Shown: positions 43,711 to 51,484 of the stretch, one piece after another
Numbering within the stretch: position 1 is the first letter of the stretch
How the letters are laid out: each line of letters begins with the position of its first letter
Notes under the pieces: generated by a model
Told to the model about the DNA's origin: nothing
Seen by the model: the letters and a program-made list of their open reading frames with translations, nothing else
Databases searched by the model: none
Program-made: the position numbers and the translations under genes
Assembly: GCF_001665575.1 (NCBI RefSeq)
Contig: NZ_LZSU01000034.1
Coordinates: 1 to 64,000 of the forward strand
DNA from: Mycobacterium sp. 852013-51886_SCH5428379
GTDB taxonomy: Bacteria > Actinomycetota > Actinomycetes > Mycobacteriales > Mycobacteriaceae
Reading direction: 5' to 3'
Length of the DNA: 64,000 bases

Positions 43711-44169
43711 ATGGCATTGAGGATTGTGGTCGGCGGAGACAACGCCGGATTCAATTACAAGGAGGCGCTGCGGAAGGACCTCGAGGCCGACGAGCGGGTG
43801 GACGTCATTGCCGACGTCGGCGTCTCGGACCTGAAGGACACCACGTCCTACCCGAACGTCGCGGTCGCAGCCGCAGAGAAGATCGCCCGCGGCGAGGCGG
43901 ACCGCGCGCTGTTGATCTGCGGGACCGGCCTGGGCGTGGCGATCGCGGCGAACAAGGTCAAGGGTATCCGCGCCGTCACCGCGCACGATCTGTACTCGGT
44001 GCAGCGCTCGGTGCTGTCGAACAACGCGCAGGTGCTGTGCATGGGTGAGCGCGTGGTCGGACTGGAGTTGGCGCGGGTGCTCGTCAAGGAGTGGCTGGAA
44101 CTCGAATTCGACCCCGAGTCGTCCTCCGCGGCCAAGGTCGCCGACATCAGCGCCTACGAGAGTGACTGA
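43711..44169 (+). CDS. RpiB/LacAB-family sugar-phosphate isomerase, probably D-erythrulose-4-phosphate isomerase
   Basis: A 152-residue RpiB-family isomerase. The catalytic Cys70 is in LLICGTGLGVAIAANK. The phosphate-binding Arg is in GIRAVTAHD, and SNNAQVLCMGERV near 110 is typical. The usual DHAG near residue 10 reads DNAG. Ribose-5-phosphate isomerase is possible. Next to a Dak-type kinase and a TIM-type isomerase, a role like EryI/DerI (D-erythrulose 4-phosphate to D-erythrose 4-phosphate) is more likely. ATG 43711 follows GAAGGAG. Its stop overlaps the next GTG. Confidence 0.87.
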   Translation: MALRIVVGGDNAGFNYKEALRKDLEADERVDVIADVGVSDLKDTTSYPNVAVAAAEKIARGEADRALLICGTGLGVAIAANKVKGIRAVTAHDLYSVQRSVLSNNAQVLCMGERVVGLELARVLVKEWLELEFDPESSSAAKVADISAYESD

Positions 44170-44950
44170 TCCGGTCCCGACCGCGACCGGTCCGCTGTGG
44201 ATCGGTACCAGCTGGAAGATGAACAAGGGTCTGGCCGAGGCCCGCTACTACGCCCGCGGGCTGGCCGACCACCTCCAGCGGACCGCGCTGCCGGGCGTGC
44301 AGCCCTTCATCATTCCGTCGTTCACCGCTCTGGCCGTCACCCGCGAGGAACTCGGCACCGATTCGCCGGTGCTTCTCGGGGTGCAGAACGCGCACTGGGA
44401 GGACGAAGGCGCCTGGACCGGTGAGGTTTCGGTGGCCCAGGCGAAGGACGCCGGCGCCCAGCTCGTCGAGATCGGACACTCTGAGCGCCGCGAGCACTTC
44501 GGCGAAACGGTGGCCACCACCCGGCTGAAAGTCGCTGCCGCCCTGCGCCACGGGCTCGTCCCACTGCTGTGCATCGGCGAGAGCGACGAGGTCAAACAGG
44601 CGGGCGGATCGTCGGAGTTCATCCTCGACCAGGCGGCCGGTGCGCTCGACGGGCTGACCGCCGATCAGCTGCGACACGTCCTGATCGCCTACGAACCCAT
44701 CTGGGCGATCGGCGAACACGGCCGTCCCGCCACGGTCCCGGAGCTGCAGGAGCCGTTCGCTGAGCTCGGCCGCGAATACGGCAGTCGCACAGCGGGTCTG
44801 CTCTACGGCGGCTCGGTGAACCTCGACAACGCCGCGGACCTGCTCGGCATCGAGCACGTCACCGGACTCTTCGTCGGCCGCACCGCCTGGCAGTTACCGG
44901 GCTATCTGCGGCTGCTCGAGATCGGCGCGAACCACCCGAAAGCCGGCTGA
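44162..44950 (+). CDS. Triosephosphate-isomerase-family enzyme, probably L-erythrulose-1-phosphate isomerase
   Basis: A 262-residue TIM. The catalytic Lys19 (GTSWKMNKG), His106 (EIGHSERREHFGE) and Glu178 (AYEPIWAIG) are all present, plus YGGSVNLDN for phosphate binding. The N-terminal motif reads GTSWKMNK rather than the GNWKMN of glycolytic TpiA, as in the EryH/LerI subgroup that interconverts L-erythrulose 1-phosphate and D-erythrulose 4-phosphate. The GTG at 44162 overlaps the isomerase gene by eight bases. A second, glycolytic tpiA is expected elsewhere in the chromosome. Confidence 0.87.
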   Translation: MTDPVPTATGPLWIGTSWKMNKGLAEARYYARGLADHLQRTALPGVQPFIIPSFTALAVTREELGTDSPVLLGVQNAHWEDEGAWTGEVSVAQAKDAGAQLVEIGHSERREHFGETVATTRLKVAAALRHGLVPLLCIGESDEVKQAGGSSEFILDQAAGALDGLTADQLRHVLIAYEPIWAIGEHGRPATVPELQEPFAELGREYGSRTAGLLYGGSVNLDNAADLLGIEHVTGLFVGRTAWQLPGYLRLLEIGANHPKAG

Positions 44951-44967
44951 ACCGCGCCGGTTCAGCC
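44945..44967. terminator. Bidirectional terminator across two convergent stop codons
   Basis: GGCTGAACCG (44945-44954) and CGGTTCAGCC (44958-44967) are perfect complements with a CGC loop. The left arm contains the TGA of the TIM-type gene and the right arm contains the TGA of the APC permease gene on the other strand, so one hairpin serves both. Confidence 0.7.
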
Positions 44968-46374
44968 GCGCAGCGACGTCGACGGCCGCCAGGCCAGCGC
45001 CCCGATCACCAAGCCCGCGAACGGAATGGCGGCCAGTATCGTGCTCAGCGTCGCGCTGCCACCGGTCACCAGCGTGAAGTTCGACAGCACCAGCCACATA
45101 CAGCCGAGCAGGCCGAGCACCGCCACGGCGGGTGCGATCCGCGTCGTGAACAGGCCCCCGGCCCGGTCCCGGTGGCGGGCGAAGAACACCAGCACCGCCA
45201 CCGACGTCGTCAGCATCAGGGTCACCATGCCGACGGTCGCGACGCCCGCCATCGACCCGAACACCCCCACCAGCGGATCGACACCCAGCACCGCGAGGAT
45301 CGCCACGATGACCGTCGCCGTGATGGTCTGCACCACCGACGAGAACGCCGGGGACTCATGGCTGCCGTGGATACGGGCCAGCCGGGCCGGCAGCAGACCC
45401 TTTCCGGCCAGCACGAACTGGTAGCGCGCGATCACGTTGTGGAACGACAGCACGCAGGCGAACAGACTGGTCAGCAGCAGCACGTTCACGATGTCGCGCC
45501 CGACCGTGCCCAGCATGTCCCCGGTGGTGTCGAGCAGCATGTTGCCGTTGCCGTCGAGGGTCTGCCGCGCCACGCCGGTCACCTGATCCGGGCCGATCGC
45601 CACCACGAACGCCCACACCGTGATCGCGTAGAACGAACCGATGATGATCACCGCGGCATAGGTGGCGATCGGGATGGTCCGCTCGGGGTCGCGCGCCTCG
45701 TCCCGGAACACCGCGGTGGCCTCGAAGCCGATGAATCCGGTGAGCGCGAACAGGATCGCGATGGCGATCGCACCCTGGGTGAACGTGGCCGGCGCGAACG
45801 AGGTGAACGTGATCCCGGCCGGACCGGGGTTGGCGACCATCACGACGTCGAGCACCACCACGATGCCGATCTCCAGAGCGAGCGCGACCCCGAGCACCTT
45901 GGCGCTCAGTTCGATGTGCCGGTAGCCGAGCACCGCCACGATCGCCAGGACGGCGAAAGAGTAGACGGGCCAGGGGATCACCGGGCCGTTGTAGAACGCG
46001 ACCGTATCGGAGATCGCCCAGCCGATGTAGCCGTAGATGCCGACCTGGATCGCGGTGTAGGCGATCAGCGCCACCACGGCGATGCCCTTGCCCATCCGCT
46101 CACCGAGGCCCACGGTCACGTAGGAGAAGAACGCCCCGGCCTCGGGGACGTGGGGCGTCATCGTCACGAATCCGACGCTGAACACCAGCAGCACCAGCGC
46201 GGCGATCAGGAAGCCCATCGGGGCGCCTGCGCCGTTGCCGATCCCCATCGCCAGCGGCATGTTGCCGCCGATCACCGTCAGCGGGGCGGCGGCGGCGACG
46301 ACCATGAACACGATGCCGACCGGGCCGAGATGCCCCTTCAGCCGCCGCTTCTCCGGGGTGGTGGATGTCGTCAT
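44962..46374 (-). CDS. APC-superfamily amino acid permease
   Basis: A 470-residue, 12-helix transporter of the amino acid-polyamine-organocation superfamily. Signatures are VGIVFMVVAAAAPLTVIGGN near residue 20, PEAGAFFSYVTVGLG near 75 and the FEATAVFRDEARDPERTIP loop near 220. The ATG at 46374 overlaps the stop of the upstream aminopeptidase gene (ATGA). That coupling suggests uptake of the amino acids or amides that the peptidase releases or processes. The exact substrate is unknown. Confidence 0.9.
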   Translation of the reverse strand: MTTSTTPEKRRLKGHLGPVGIVFMVVAAAAPLTVIGGNMPLAMGIGNGAGAPMGFLIAALVLLVFSVGFVTMTPHVPEAGAFFSYVTVGLGERMGKGIAVVALIAYTAIQVGIYGYIGWAISDTVAFYNGPVIPWPVYSFAVLAIVAVLGYRHIELSAKVLGVALALEIGIVVVLDVVMVANPGPAGITFTSFAPATFTQGAIAIAILFALTGFIGFEATAVFRDEARDPERTIPIATYAAVIIIGSFYAITVWAFVVAIGPDQVTGVARQTLDGNGNMLLDTTGDMLGTVGRDIVNVLLLTSLFACVLSFHNVIARYQFVLAGKGLLPARLARIHGSHESPAFSSVVQTITATVIVAILAVLGVDPLVGVFGSMAGVATVGMVTLMLTTSVAVLVFFARHRDRAGGLFTTRIAPAVAVLGLLGCMWLVLSNFTLVTGGSATLSTILAAIPFAGLVIGALAWRPSTSLRG

Positions 46375-47483
46375 GAGTTCTCCTGGAAGGCGTTTCGCAG
46401 TCGGTCGTGGTCGATCGCATGGGCGGTGTAGCCGCGGTGGCCGGTCAGTGTGGTGGCGGCGACCATCGCGTTGACGATGGCCTCCTCGGTGGCCTCGATG
46501 GTCAGGTCGAACAACCGGGTCATCAGCTGCGGCGCCACCATCCGCACCGGGATCTCCGGACGCGCGGTGTCGGCGTCTTCGTCCCACGAATACGGGGGGA
46601 TGCCGCGGTTACCGGTCGAGAAGGCCAGCATCAGGTCGCCGCTGTACTGCTCGCCGGTCCCGCCGAGCCGGCCGACCGCGAGCGCCGAGCGTTGCGCCAA
46701 CCGACGGCACTGGTGGGGGAGCAGCGGCGCGTCGGTCGCGACGATGACGATGATCGATCCCGAGCCCGGTTCGTATCCGGCCGGCAGCGCCGGCAGGGGC
46801 ACCTCGGCCGGTCCGATGAGCTCGCCGATCGGGGCGCCGTTGATCCGGAGGCGTTCGCGCCGACCGTGATTGGCCTGAACCAGGACGCCGACGGTGTATC
46901 GGCCGGCGGCCGTCTCCGTCACCCGGGAGGCGGTGCCGATCCCGCCCTTGAAACCGTGGCAGATCATGCCGGTGCCGCCGCCGATGTTGCCCTCCGCGGG
47001 GGCATCCGTCGACGCGCTGTCCAGCGCCGCCCGCACGTGTTCCGGGCGCACGTGAAAGCCGTTGATGTCGTTGAGCAGACCGTCGTAGGTCTCGCCGACC
47101 ACCGGCAGCGACCAGTAGACGCCCTCGCCCCGGGCCCGGACGTGCGCGGCGACCAACTCGTCGCGGACGACGCCGACGCTGTGGGTGTTGGTCAGGCCGA
47201 TCGCGGTGGTGAGTTCCCCGGATTCACGAATCCACTCCAGGCCGGTCAGCTCACCGCTGCCGTTGAGGCGGTGCGCTCCGGCGAACACCGGTTCGGTCCA
47301 GATGTCGTCGTGCGGGACGACGACCGTCACGCCGGTGTGCACCGCGGGGGGACCGTCGGCGTGCAGCGTGGTGTGCCCGACGCGTACCCCGGCGACATCG
47401 GTGATCGCATTGGCGGGGCCGGGCGGGTGCTCGCCGATCACCACGCCGAGGTCTCTGGCACGCATGCGTTCCGCTCGATTCAT
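46371..47483 (-). CDS. P1/S58-family aminopeptidase (DmpA-like)
   Basis: A 370-residue N-terminal-nucleophile peptidase of the DmpA/BapA type. Features are NAITDVAGVRVGHTTL near residue 24, GLTNTHSVGVVRDEL near 95 and GNIGGGTGMICHGFKGGIGTASR near 180-203, where the chain should self-cleave before the nucleophilic Ser of TASR. Family members release N-terminal D-, L- or beta-amino acids from small peptides or amides. The start at 47483 sits just outside the TetR operator. Translationally coupled to the permease gene. Confidence 0.9.
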   Translation of the reverse strand: MNRAERMRARDLGVVIGEHPPGPANAITDVAGVRVGHTTLHADGPPAVHTGVTVVVPHDDIWTEPVFAGAHRLNGSGELTGLEWIRESGELTTAIGLTNTHSVGVVRDELVAAHVRARGEGVYWSLPVVGETYDGLLNDINGFHVRPEHVRAALDSASTDAPAEGNIGGGTGMICHGFKGGIGTASRVTETAAGRYTVGVLVQANHGRRERLRINGAPIGELIGPAEVPLPALPAGYEPGSGSIIVIVATDAPLLPHQCRRLAQRSALAVGRLGGTGEQYSGDLMLAFSTGNRGIPPYSWDEDADTARPEIPVRMVAPQLMTRLFDLTIEATEEAIVNAMVAATTLTGHRGYTAHAIDHDRLRNAFQENS

Positions 47484-47488
47484 CCGTT

Positions 47489-47513
47489 GTTCTTTTCCTG
47501 ATTGGAAAAGAAC
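47489..47513. promoter_or_regulatory. Perfect 25-bp palindromic operator, probably for TetR
   Basis: GTTCTTTTCC (47489-47498) and GGAAAAGAAC (47504-47513) are exact reverse complements around TGATT. It lies in the 79-bp gap between the aminopeptidase and tetR starts, five bases from the former. This is the classic layout for a TetR repressor controlling its neighbour and itself. Confidence 0.75.
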
Positions 47514-47562
47514 TATGCGCCCGTGTGCACCGCAGCGCAACAGGAAGGGCAGAATCGGCGGT

Positions 47563-48174
47563 ATGGCACGGCCGAACAAGCAGGTCGAGAGACGCGGCGA
47601 CATCATGGACGCCGCGATCGCGCTGATCGAGCGTCACGACCCGGCCACGCTGAAACTCTCCGACGTCGCCGCGGAGCTGGGCCTGACCACCAACGCGGTG
47701 CGCTACTACTTCAAAGACGTGTCGGACCTGCTGTCGGAGCTGGCGTTGCGGTCGGACGTGCGGTTCTACGAAGAGCGGTTACGCCTCGGCGCGACAACCG
47801 AGGATCTCCCCACCAGGCTGGCACTGACCATCGCGGCCGGTCTGCCCACGGGACCCGAGGACGCGGAGTGGCGCGCGATCTGGCGGGCCGTGCTGGCGGC
47901 CGGGTTCGAACTCGACCAGCGCAGCGATGTACAGGGCATCTACCACCGCCAGGTCGACCTCTACGCCGATCTGCTGGCGGCGGGCGAGCAGGCCGGGGCC
48001 TTCCGGCTGACCGGGCCGCCCCGCGACATCGCCATGTCGCTGATGGCGATGGAGGACTACTTCGGCTACCGGATCGTCGCCCGCGACCCGGCGCTGAGCC
48101 GCAGCACCGCGCTGCGGCTCATGCGCCAGTACGCGGAGGTGGCGACCGGAGTCGCCCTCCCCGAGACGGTGTGA
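47563..48174 (+). CDS. TetR-family regulator of the aminopeptidase-permease operon
   Basis: A 203-residue TetR protein. The HTH is at about 30-55 (LKLSDVAAELGLTTNAVRYYFKDVSDLL). The C-terminal domain contains EWRAIWRAVLAAGFELDQ and YHRQVDLYADLLAAGEQAGAF, as in BetI/TetR_C-type members. A perfect palindrome lies 50 bases upstream between it and the divergent aminopeptidase gene, so it is the probable repressor of that operon, with a peptide- or amino-acid-derived inducer. Confidence 0.9.
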   Translation: MARPNKQVERRGDIMDAAIALIERHDPATLKLSDVAAELGLTTNAVRYYFKDVSDLLSELALRSDVRFYEERLRLGATTEDLPTRLALTIAAGLPTGPEDAEWRAIWRAVLAAGFELDQRSDVQGIYHRQVDLYADLLAAGEQAGAFRLTGPPRDIAMSLMAMEDYFGYRIVARDPALSRSTALRLMRQYAEVATGVALPETV

Positions 48175-48181
48175 GCGTCGG

Positions 48182-49069
48182 TCAGTAGTCCCACACGGCC
48201 GGCACACACCGGAAGGCGTCCCCGGCCGGCGCCACCCGGCACACCGACGGGAACGGCAGATGGGTGGCCACCAGTGATTCGCCGGTCGCGGCCAGCTCAC
48301 GCAGCAGTGCCATCCGGACGCGCGTCGCCTCCTCGGGATCGTGCTCGAAGCCGTTCTGCCACTCGGGATTGTCGAATCCGGGCGCGAACACCGCGTCACC
48401 GGCGAACGTCAGACGGTCGCCGCGCGACTCCAGCCGGACGATGCTGTGCCCGGGGGTGTGCCCGCCGGTCCGGCTGAGGAGCACCCCGGGCGCCACCTCG
48501 TACTCGGTCTCGAACGTCTTGAGGTGGCCCCGGTATTCGTCGAGGAACCGCGAGGCGATCGACCGCAGGGCGGCCGGCACCGGATCCGGCATCACGGTGT
48601 GGGTGAAGTCGGGGGCCTCCCAGAACTCCGCCTCCGCCGCCGCGGTGTGCACCCGCAGATCCGGGCGCAGCCGTTCCTTGAGTCCCGCGGTCAGCAGTCC
48701 GCCGACGTGGTCCATGTGCAGATGGGTCAGCACGACATCGGTCACCGCGCCGGGATCGATCCCGGCGGCCTCCAGTCGGTGCACGGTCTGGCCGGCGCGG
48801 GGGAAGTCGGGGAACTCCACGCCCAATCCGGCGTCGACGAGGATGGTCCGGTCCCCGGTCCGTACCACGACGACGTTGAGCGGCCAGTCCAGTACGTCCG
48901 GCGGCAGGAACTGGTCCTGCAACCAGCCGCCGAGGTCCGCCGGGGCGGCGTTCGTCGCCAGGGTGCTCGCCGTGATCGGCAGCACGCCGTCGCTGATCAC
49001 CAGCACCTCGATGTCACCGACCTGTACCGCGTACCGCGACGGGACCAGTTCGTCCTGAAGCACGCTCAT
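48182..49069 (-). CDS. Metallo-beta-lactamase-fold hydrolase
   Basis: A 295-residue MBL-fold enzyme. The di-zinc motif HLHMDHVGG lies near residue 115, the third His in GGHTPGHS near 200 and the bridging Asp in LTFAGDAVFAP near 218. VLVISDGVLPI at the N-terminus is typical of lactonase-like or AttM-like members of this superfamily. The start at 49069 (MSVLQDELVPS) is preceded by GAGGAGGA. It could be a lactonase or ester hydrolase. It is first in the same direction as nothing adjacent and ends against the TetR gene. Confidence 0.87.
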   Translation of the reverse strand: MSVLQDELVPSRYAVQVGDIEVLVISDGVLPITASTLATNAAPADLGGWLQDQFLPPDVLDWPLNVVVVRTGDRTILVDAGLGVEFPDFPRAGQTVHRLEAAGIDPGAVTDVVLTHLHMDHVGGLLTAGLKERLRPDLRVHTAAAEAEFWEAPDFTHTVMPDPVPAALRSIASRFLDEYRGHLKTFETEYEVAPGVLLSRTGGHTPGHSIVRLESRGDRLTFAGDAVFAPGFDNPEWQNGFEHDPEEATRVRMALLRELAATGESLVATHLPFPSVCRVAPAGDAFRCVPAVWDY

Positions 49070-49150
49070 GTTCTCCTCCTCCGTGCACCGACAGGGGCTC
49101 TCCGCTGTCTGCTCGTGGATCGCTGTGGCGCAGCCGGATTCATCCACCGG

Positions 49151-49885
49151 TCATGCCGCGGATCCGCCGCCGTCGACGGGCAGGACGGCGCCGGTGACGA
49201 AACCGGCCCGTGGCGAGGCGAGGAAGAGCACCGCCTGCGCGATCTCCTCGGGCTGCCCGGTGCGGCCCAGCGGCAACGCGCGGCCGAGCTCCTCGTTGGT
49301 CTCGCCCCACTCCGCGACGACGCCGTCGGTGCGCGTCGGTCCCGGCGCGACGGTGTTGACCCGCACCCCGCGGCCACCGAACTCGACCGCCCAGGTGCGG
49401 GTGAGGGATTCGACGGCCGCTTTCGAGGCGCTGTAGACCGACGCGGCGGGCACCCCCTTGCCCGCCACCATCGAGGTCACGTTGACGACGCTGCCCCGCC
49501 CGCGCGCGAGCATGCCGGGAGCCAGTGCCGCGGTGAGGAAGTACGTCCCGCGCACGTTGGTGTCGAAGGTCCGCGCGAAGGCCGCGACGTCCTGATCGAC
49601 GGTGAGTGCCGCGGGGAAACTCGCCGCATTGTTGACCAGCACGTCGACGTCCCCGAGCAGGCGCGCGAGTTTCTGCACCGACGCGAGGTCGGCCATATCG
49701 GCCTGGAGGAACCGGATGCGGTCGTGGGTGGCCGCGGCGGCCTCGCCGCGCTCCGAGTCGCGCCCGGTGATCGTCACTTCCGCCCCCGCGCCGGCGAGCA
49801 GTTGTGCGCACGCCAGCCCGATCCCGGCGGTGCCGCCGGTGACCACCGCGCGATATCCCTGCAGTTCTCCGTCGTCCACTGACAT
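49151..49885 (-). CDS. Short-chain dehydrogenase/reductase
   Basis: A 244-residue classical SDR. Cofactor motif TGGTAGIG is near residue 16 and NNAAS near 84. The catalytic Ser is in NVTSMVAGKG, and the YSASK Tyr/Lys pair is near 148. APGPTRTDG follows. An ATG at 49885 (MSVDDGELQGYRAVVTGG) fits the family, and the much longer in-frame reading runs through the divergent NmrA-like gene. It uses NAD(P) on an unknown alcohol or ketone. Divergent neighbour at 50027. Confidence 0.9.
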   Translation of the reverse strand: MSVDDGELQGYRAVVTGGTAGIGLACAQLLAGAGAEVTITGRDSERGEAAAATHDRIRFLQADMADLASVQKLARLLGDVDVLVNNAASFPAALTVDQDVAAFARTFDTNVRGTYFLTAALAPGMLARGRGSVVNVTSMVAGKGVPAASVYSASKAAVESLTRTWAVEFGGRGVRVNTVAPGPTRTDGVVAEWGETNEELGRALPLGRTGQPEEIAQAVLFLASPRAGFVTGAVLPVDGGGSAA

Positions 49886-50026
49886 TCCTTTCTGTCGATT
49901 CCTTCGCCGGAACAGCGGAGAAGCGGCGCGGTCATCCAGGCGGGGATGAATCGGCGCCGAGGCGGCGGTTCTGGCCGGCGGAGGCGGAGATGTCGCCGCC
50001 CCGCCCACGGAACAGAAAGGGCCGTC

Positions 50027-50785
50027 ATGAGAATCGTCGTCATCGGGGGAACCGGCCGGATCGGGTCGAAGGTCGTACGCGGACTGACCGAACGCGGCCA
50101 CGACGCCGTCGCCGCCGCACCGTCCACCGGCGTCAACGCCTTCACCGGCAAGGGGCTGGCCGAGGCGCTGTCGGGTGCAGAGGTGGTCGTGGACGTCACC
50201 AACTCGCCGAGCTTCGACGAGGAACCCGCCCGGGAGTTCTTCACCGTCGCGACCACGAACCTGCTCGACGCCGAGGCGCGCGCCGGGGTCGCGCATCACG
50301 TGGCGTTGTCGGTGGTCGGCACCGAGCAACTGGCCCGCGAGAGCGGATACTTCGCGGCGAAACTGCTGCAGGAGAACCTGATCGCCGGCGGACCGGTGCC
50401 GTACACGATCGTGCGCGCCACGCAGTTCTTCGAGTTCCTCTCCGCCATCGCCGATTCCGCGACCGAGAACGGAACCGTGCGGCTGCCCGGTGCGCTGATC
50501 CAGCCCATGGCGTCCGCCGACGTCGCCGAGGCCGTCGCCATCGCCGCGGTCAACGCACCCGTCGGCGGCATCACCGAAGTCGGCGGACCCGAACGGTTTC
50601 GGATGCCCGACCTGATCCGCACCGTGCTGACCGCCCGCGGCGACCGACGCCCGGTGGTGGCCGATCCGCACGCCCGCTACTGGGGCGCCGCGATCGACGA
50701 CCACACCCTGGTGCCCGGCGACGGGGCGGCGCTGTTCGACCACCGGCTCGAGGACTGGGTTCTGGAGACGGCGGCCCGGCAGTGA
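50027..50785 (+). CDS. NmrA-like / atypical SDR NAD(P)-binding protein
   Basis: A 252-residue Rossmann protein with GGTGRIGSKVV at residues 8-18, typical of atypical SDRs in the NmrA/HSCARG group. A conserved VALSVVGTEQLARESGYFAAKLLQE-type active region follows near 95-118, where the usual Tyr-Lys pair is GYFAAK. It is a sensor or reductase. It overlaps the nitroreductase gene by four bases (GTGA), so the two are coupled and probably act on related quinone- or nitro-type substrates. Confidence 0.85.
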   Translation: MRIVVIGGTGRIGSKVVRGLTERGHDAVAAAPSTGVNAFTGKGLAEALSGAEVVVDVTNSPSFDEEPAREFFTVATTNLLDAEARAGVAHHVALSVVGTEQLARESGYFAAKLLQENLIAGGPVPYTIVRATQFFEFLSAIADSATENGTVRLPGALIQPMASADVAEAVAIAAVNAPVGGITEVGGPERFRMPDLIRTVLTARGDRRPVVADPHARYWGAAIDDHTLVPGDGAALFDHRLEDWVLETAARQ

Positions 50786-51450
50786 ACGTCTACGAGGCGG
50801 TAACCAGTCGCCATGCGGTGCGCGCCTTCACCGACGAACCGGTGCCCGAGGAGACACTGCGGCGCGTGTTGTCCGCGGCGGCCTGGGCGCCGTCCGGATC
50901 GAATCTGCAACCGTGGCGCATCTACGTCGTCACCGGCCCACCGCTCGCGCGGTTGAAGAAGAAGGCCGTCGAACGCGTCGCCGCCGGCGATCCCTGGGAC
51001 CCGCGGCAGTTCGAGATGTACCCCACCGCACTGCAATCGCCCTACCGCGACCGGCGCCACGCGTTCGGCGAACAGCGCTACCGCGCCCTGGGCATCGTCC
51101 GCGACGACTGGGAGGCGCGCCAGCGTGCGGCGATCGGCAACTGGGACTGCTTCGGCGCACCCGCGGCGCTGTTCTGCTACATCGACCGCGGACTCGGTCT
51201 GCCGCAGTGGGCGGATCTGGGCATGTATCTGCAGACCGTCATGCTGCTGCTGCGCGCCGAGGGGTTGCACAGCTGCCCGCAGATGGCGTGGTCGACCACC
51301 CGCACCACCGTCGCAGAGATCGTCGAACCCGACGAGGAGATGATCCTGTTCTGCGGAATGTCGATCGGCTACGAGGACACCACCGTCGACCACGGCCGCA
51401 CCGGCCGGGCGCCACTGGCCGAGACCGTCACCTTCGTCACTGACCGCTAG
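50782..51450 (+). CDS. Nitroreductase-family FMN oxidoreductase
   Basis: A 222-residue FMN-dependent nitroreductase. FMN-binding Arg and Ser are in VTSRHAVRAFTDEPV and AAWAPSGSNLQPWRIYVV (residues 8-50). Further FMN contacts lie in CGMSIGYEDTTVDHGRTGRAP at the C-terminus. The CPQMAWSTTRTTVAEI loop is typical of the NfnB/NfsA-like group in actinobacteria, which includes NAD(P)H-dependent enzymes that reduce nitroaromatics. The GTG start at 50782 overlaps the NmrA-like stop. Confidence 0.9.
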   Translation: MNVYEAVTSRHAVRAFTDEPVPEETLRRVLSAAAWAPSGSNLQPWRIYVVTGPPLARLKKKAVERVAAGDPWDPRQFEMYPTALQSPYRDRRHAFGEQRYRALGIVRDDWEARQRAAIGNWDCFGAPAALFCYIDRGLGLPQWADLGMYLQTVMLLLRAEGLHSCPQMAWSTTRTTVAEIVEPDEEMILFCGMSIGYEDTTVDHGRTGRAPLAETVTFVTDR

Positions 51451-51484
51451 ACCGGGCGACCTCGCGTGATTACCGTGATGCGAT

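Noticed and set aside
43711..44950. Reading the RpiB-type and TIM-type genes as housekeeping rpiB and tpiA
   Set aside because: Their coupling to a Dak-type kinase under a GntR regulator, and the GTSWKMN variant, fit the erythrulose-phosphate subgroups better, although housekeeping activity is not excluded.
49886..50743. Long N-terminal extension of the SDR gene on the minus strand
   Set aside because: Antisense to the NmrA-like gene. The SDR starts properly at 49885.
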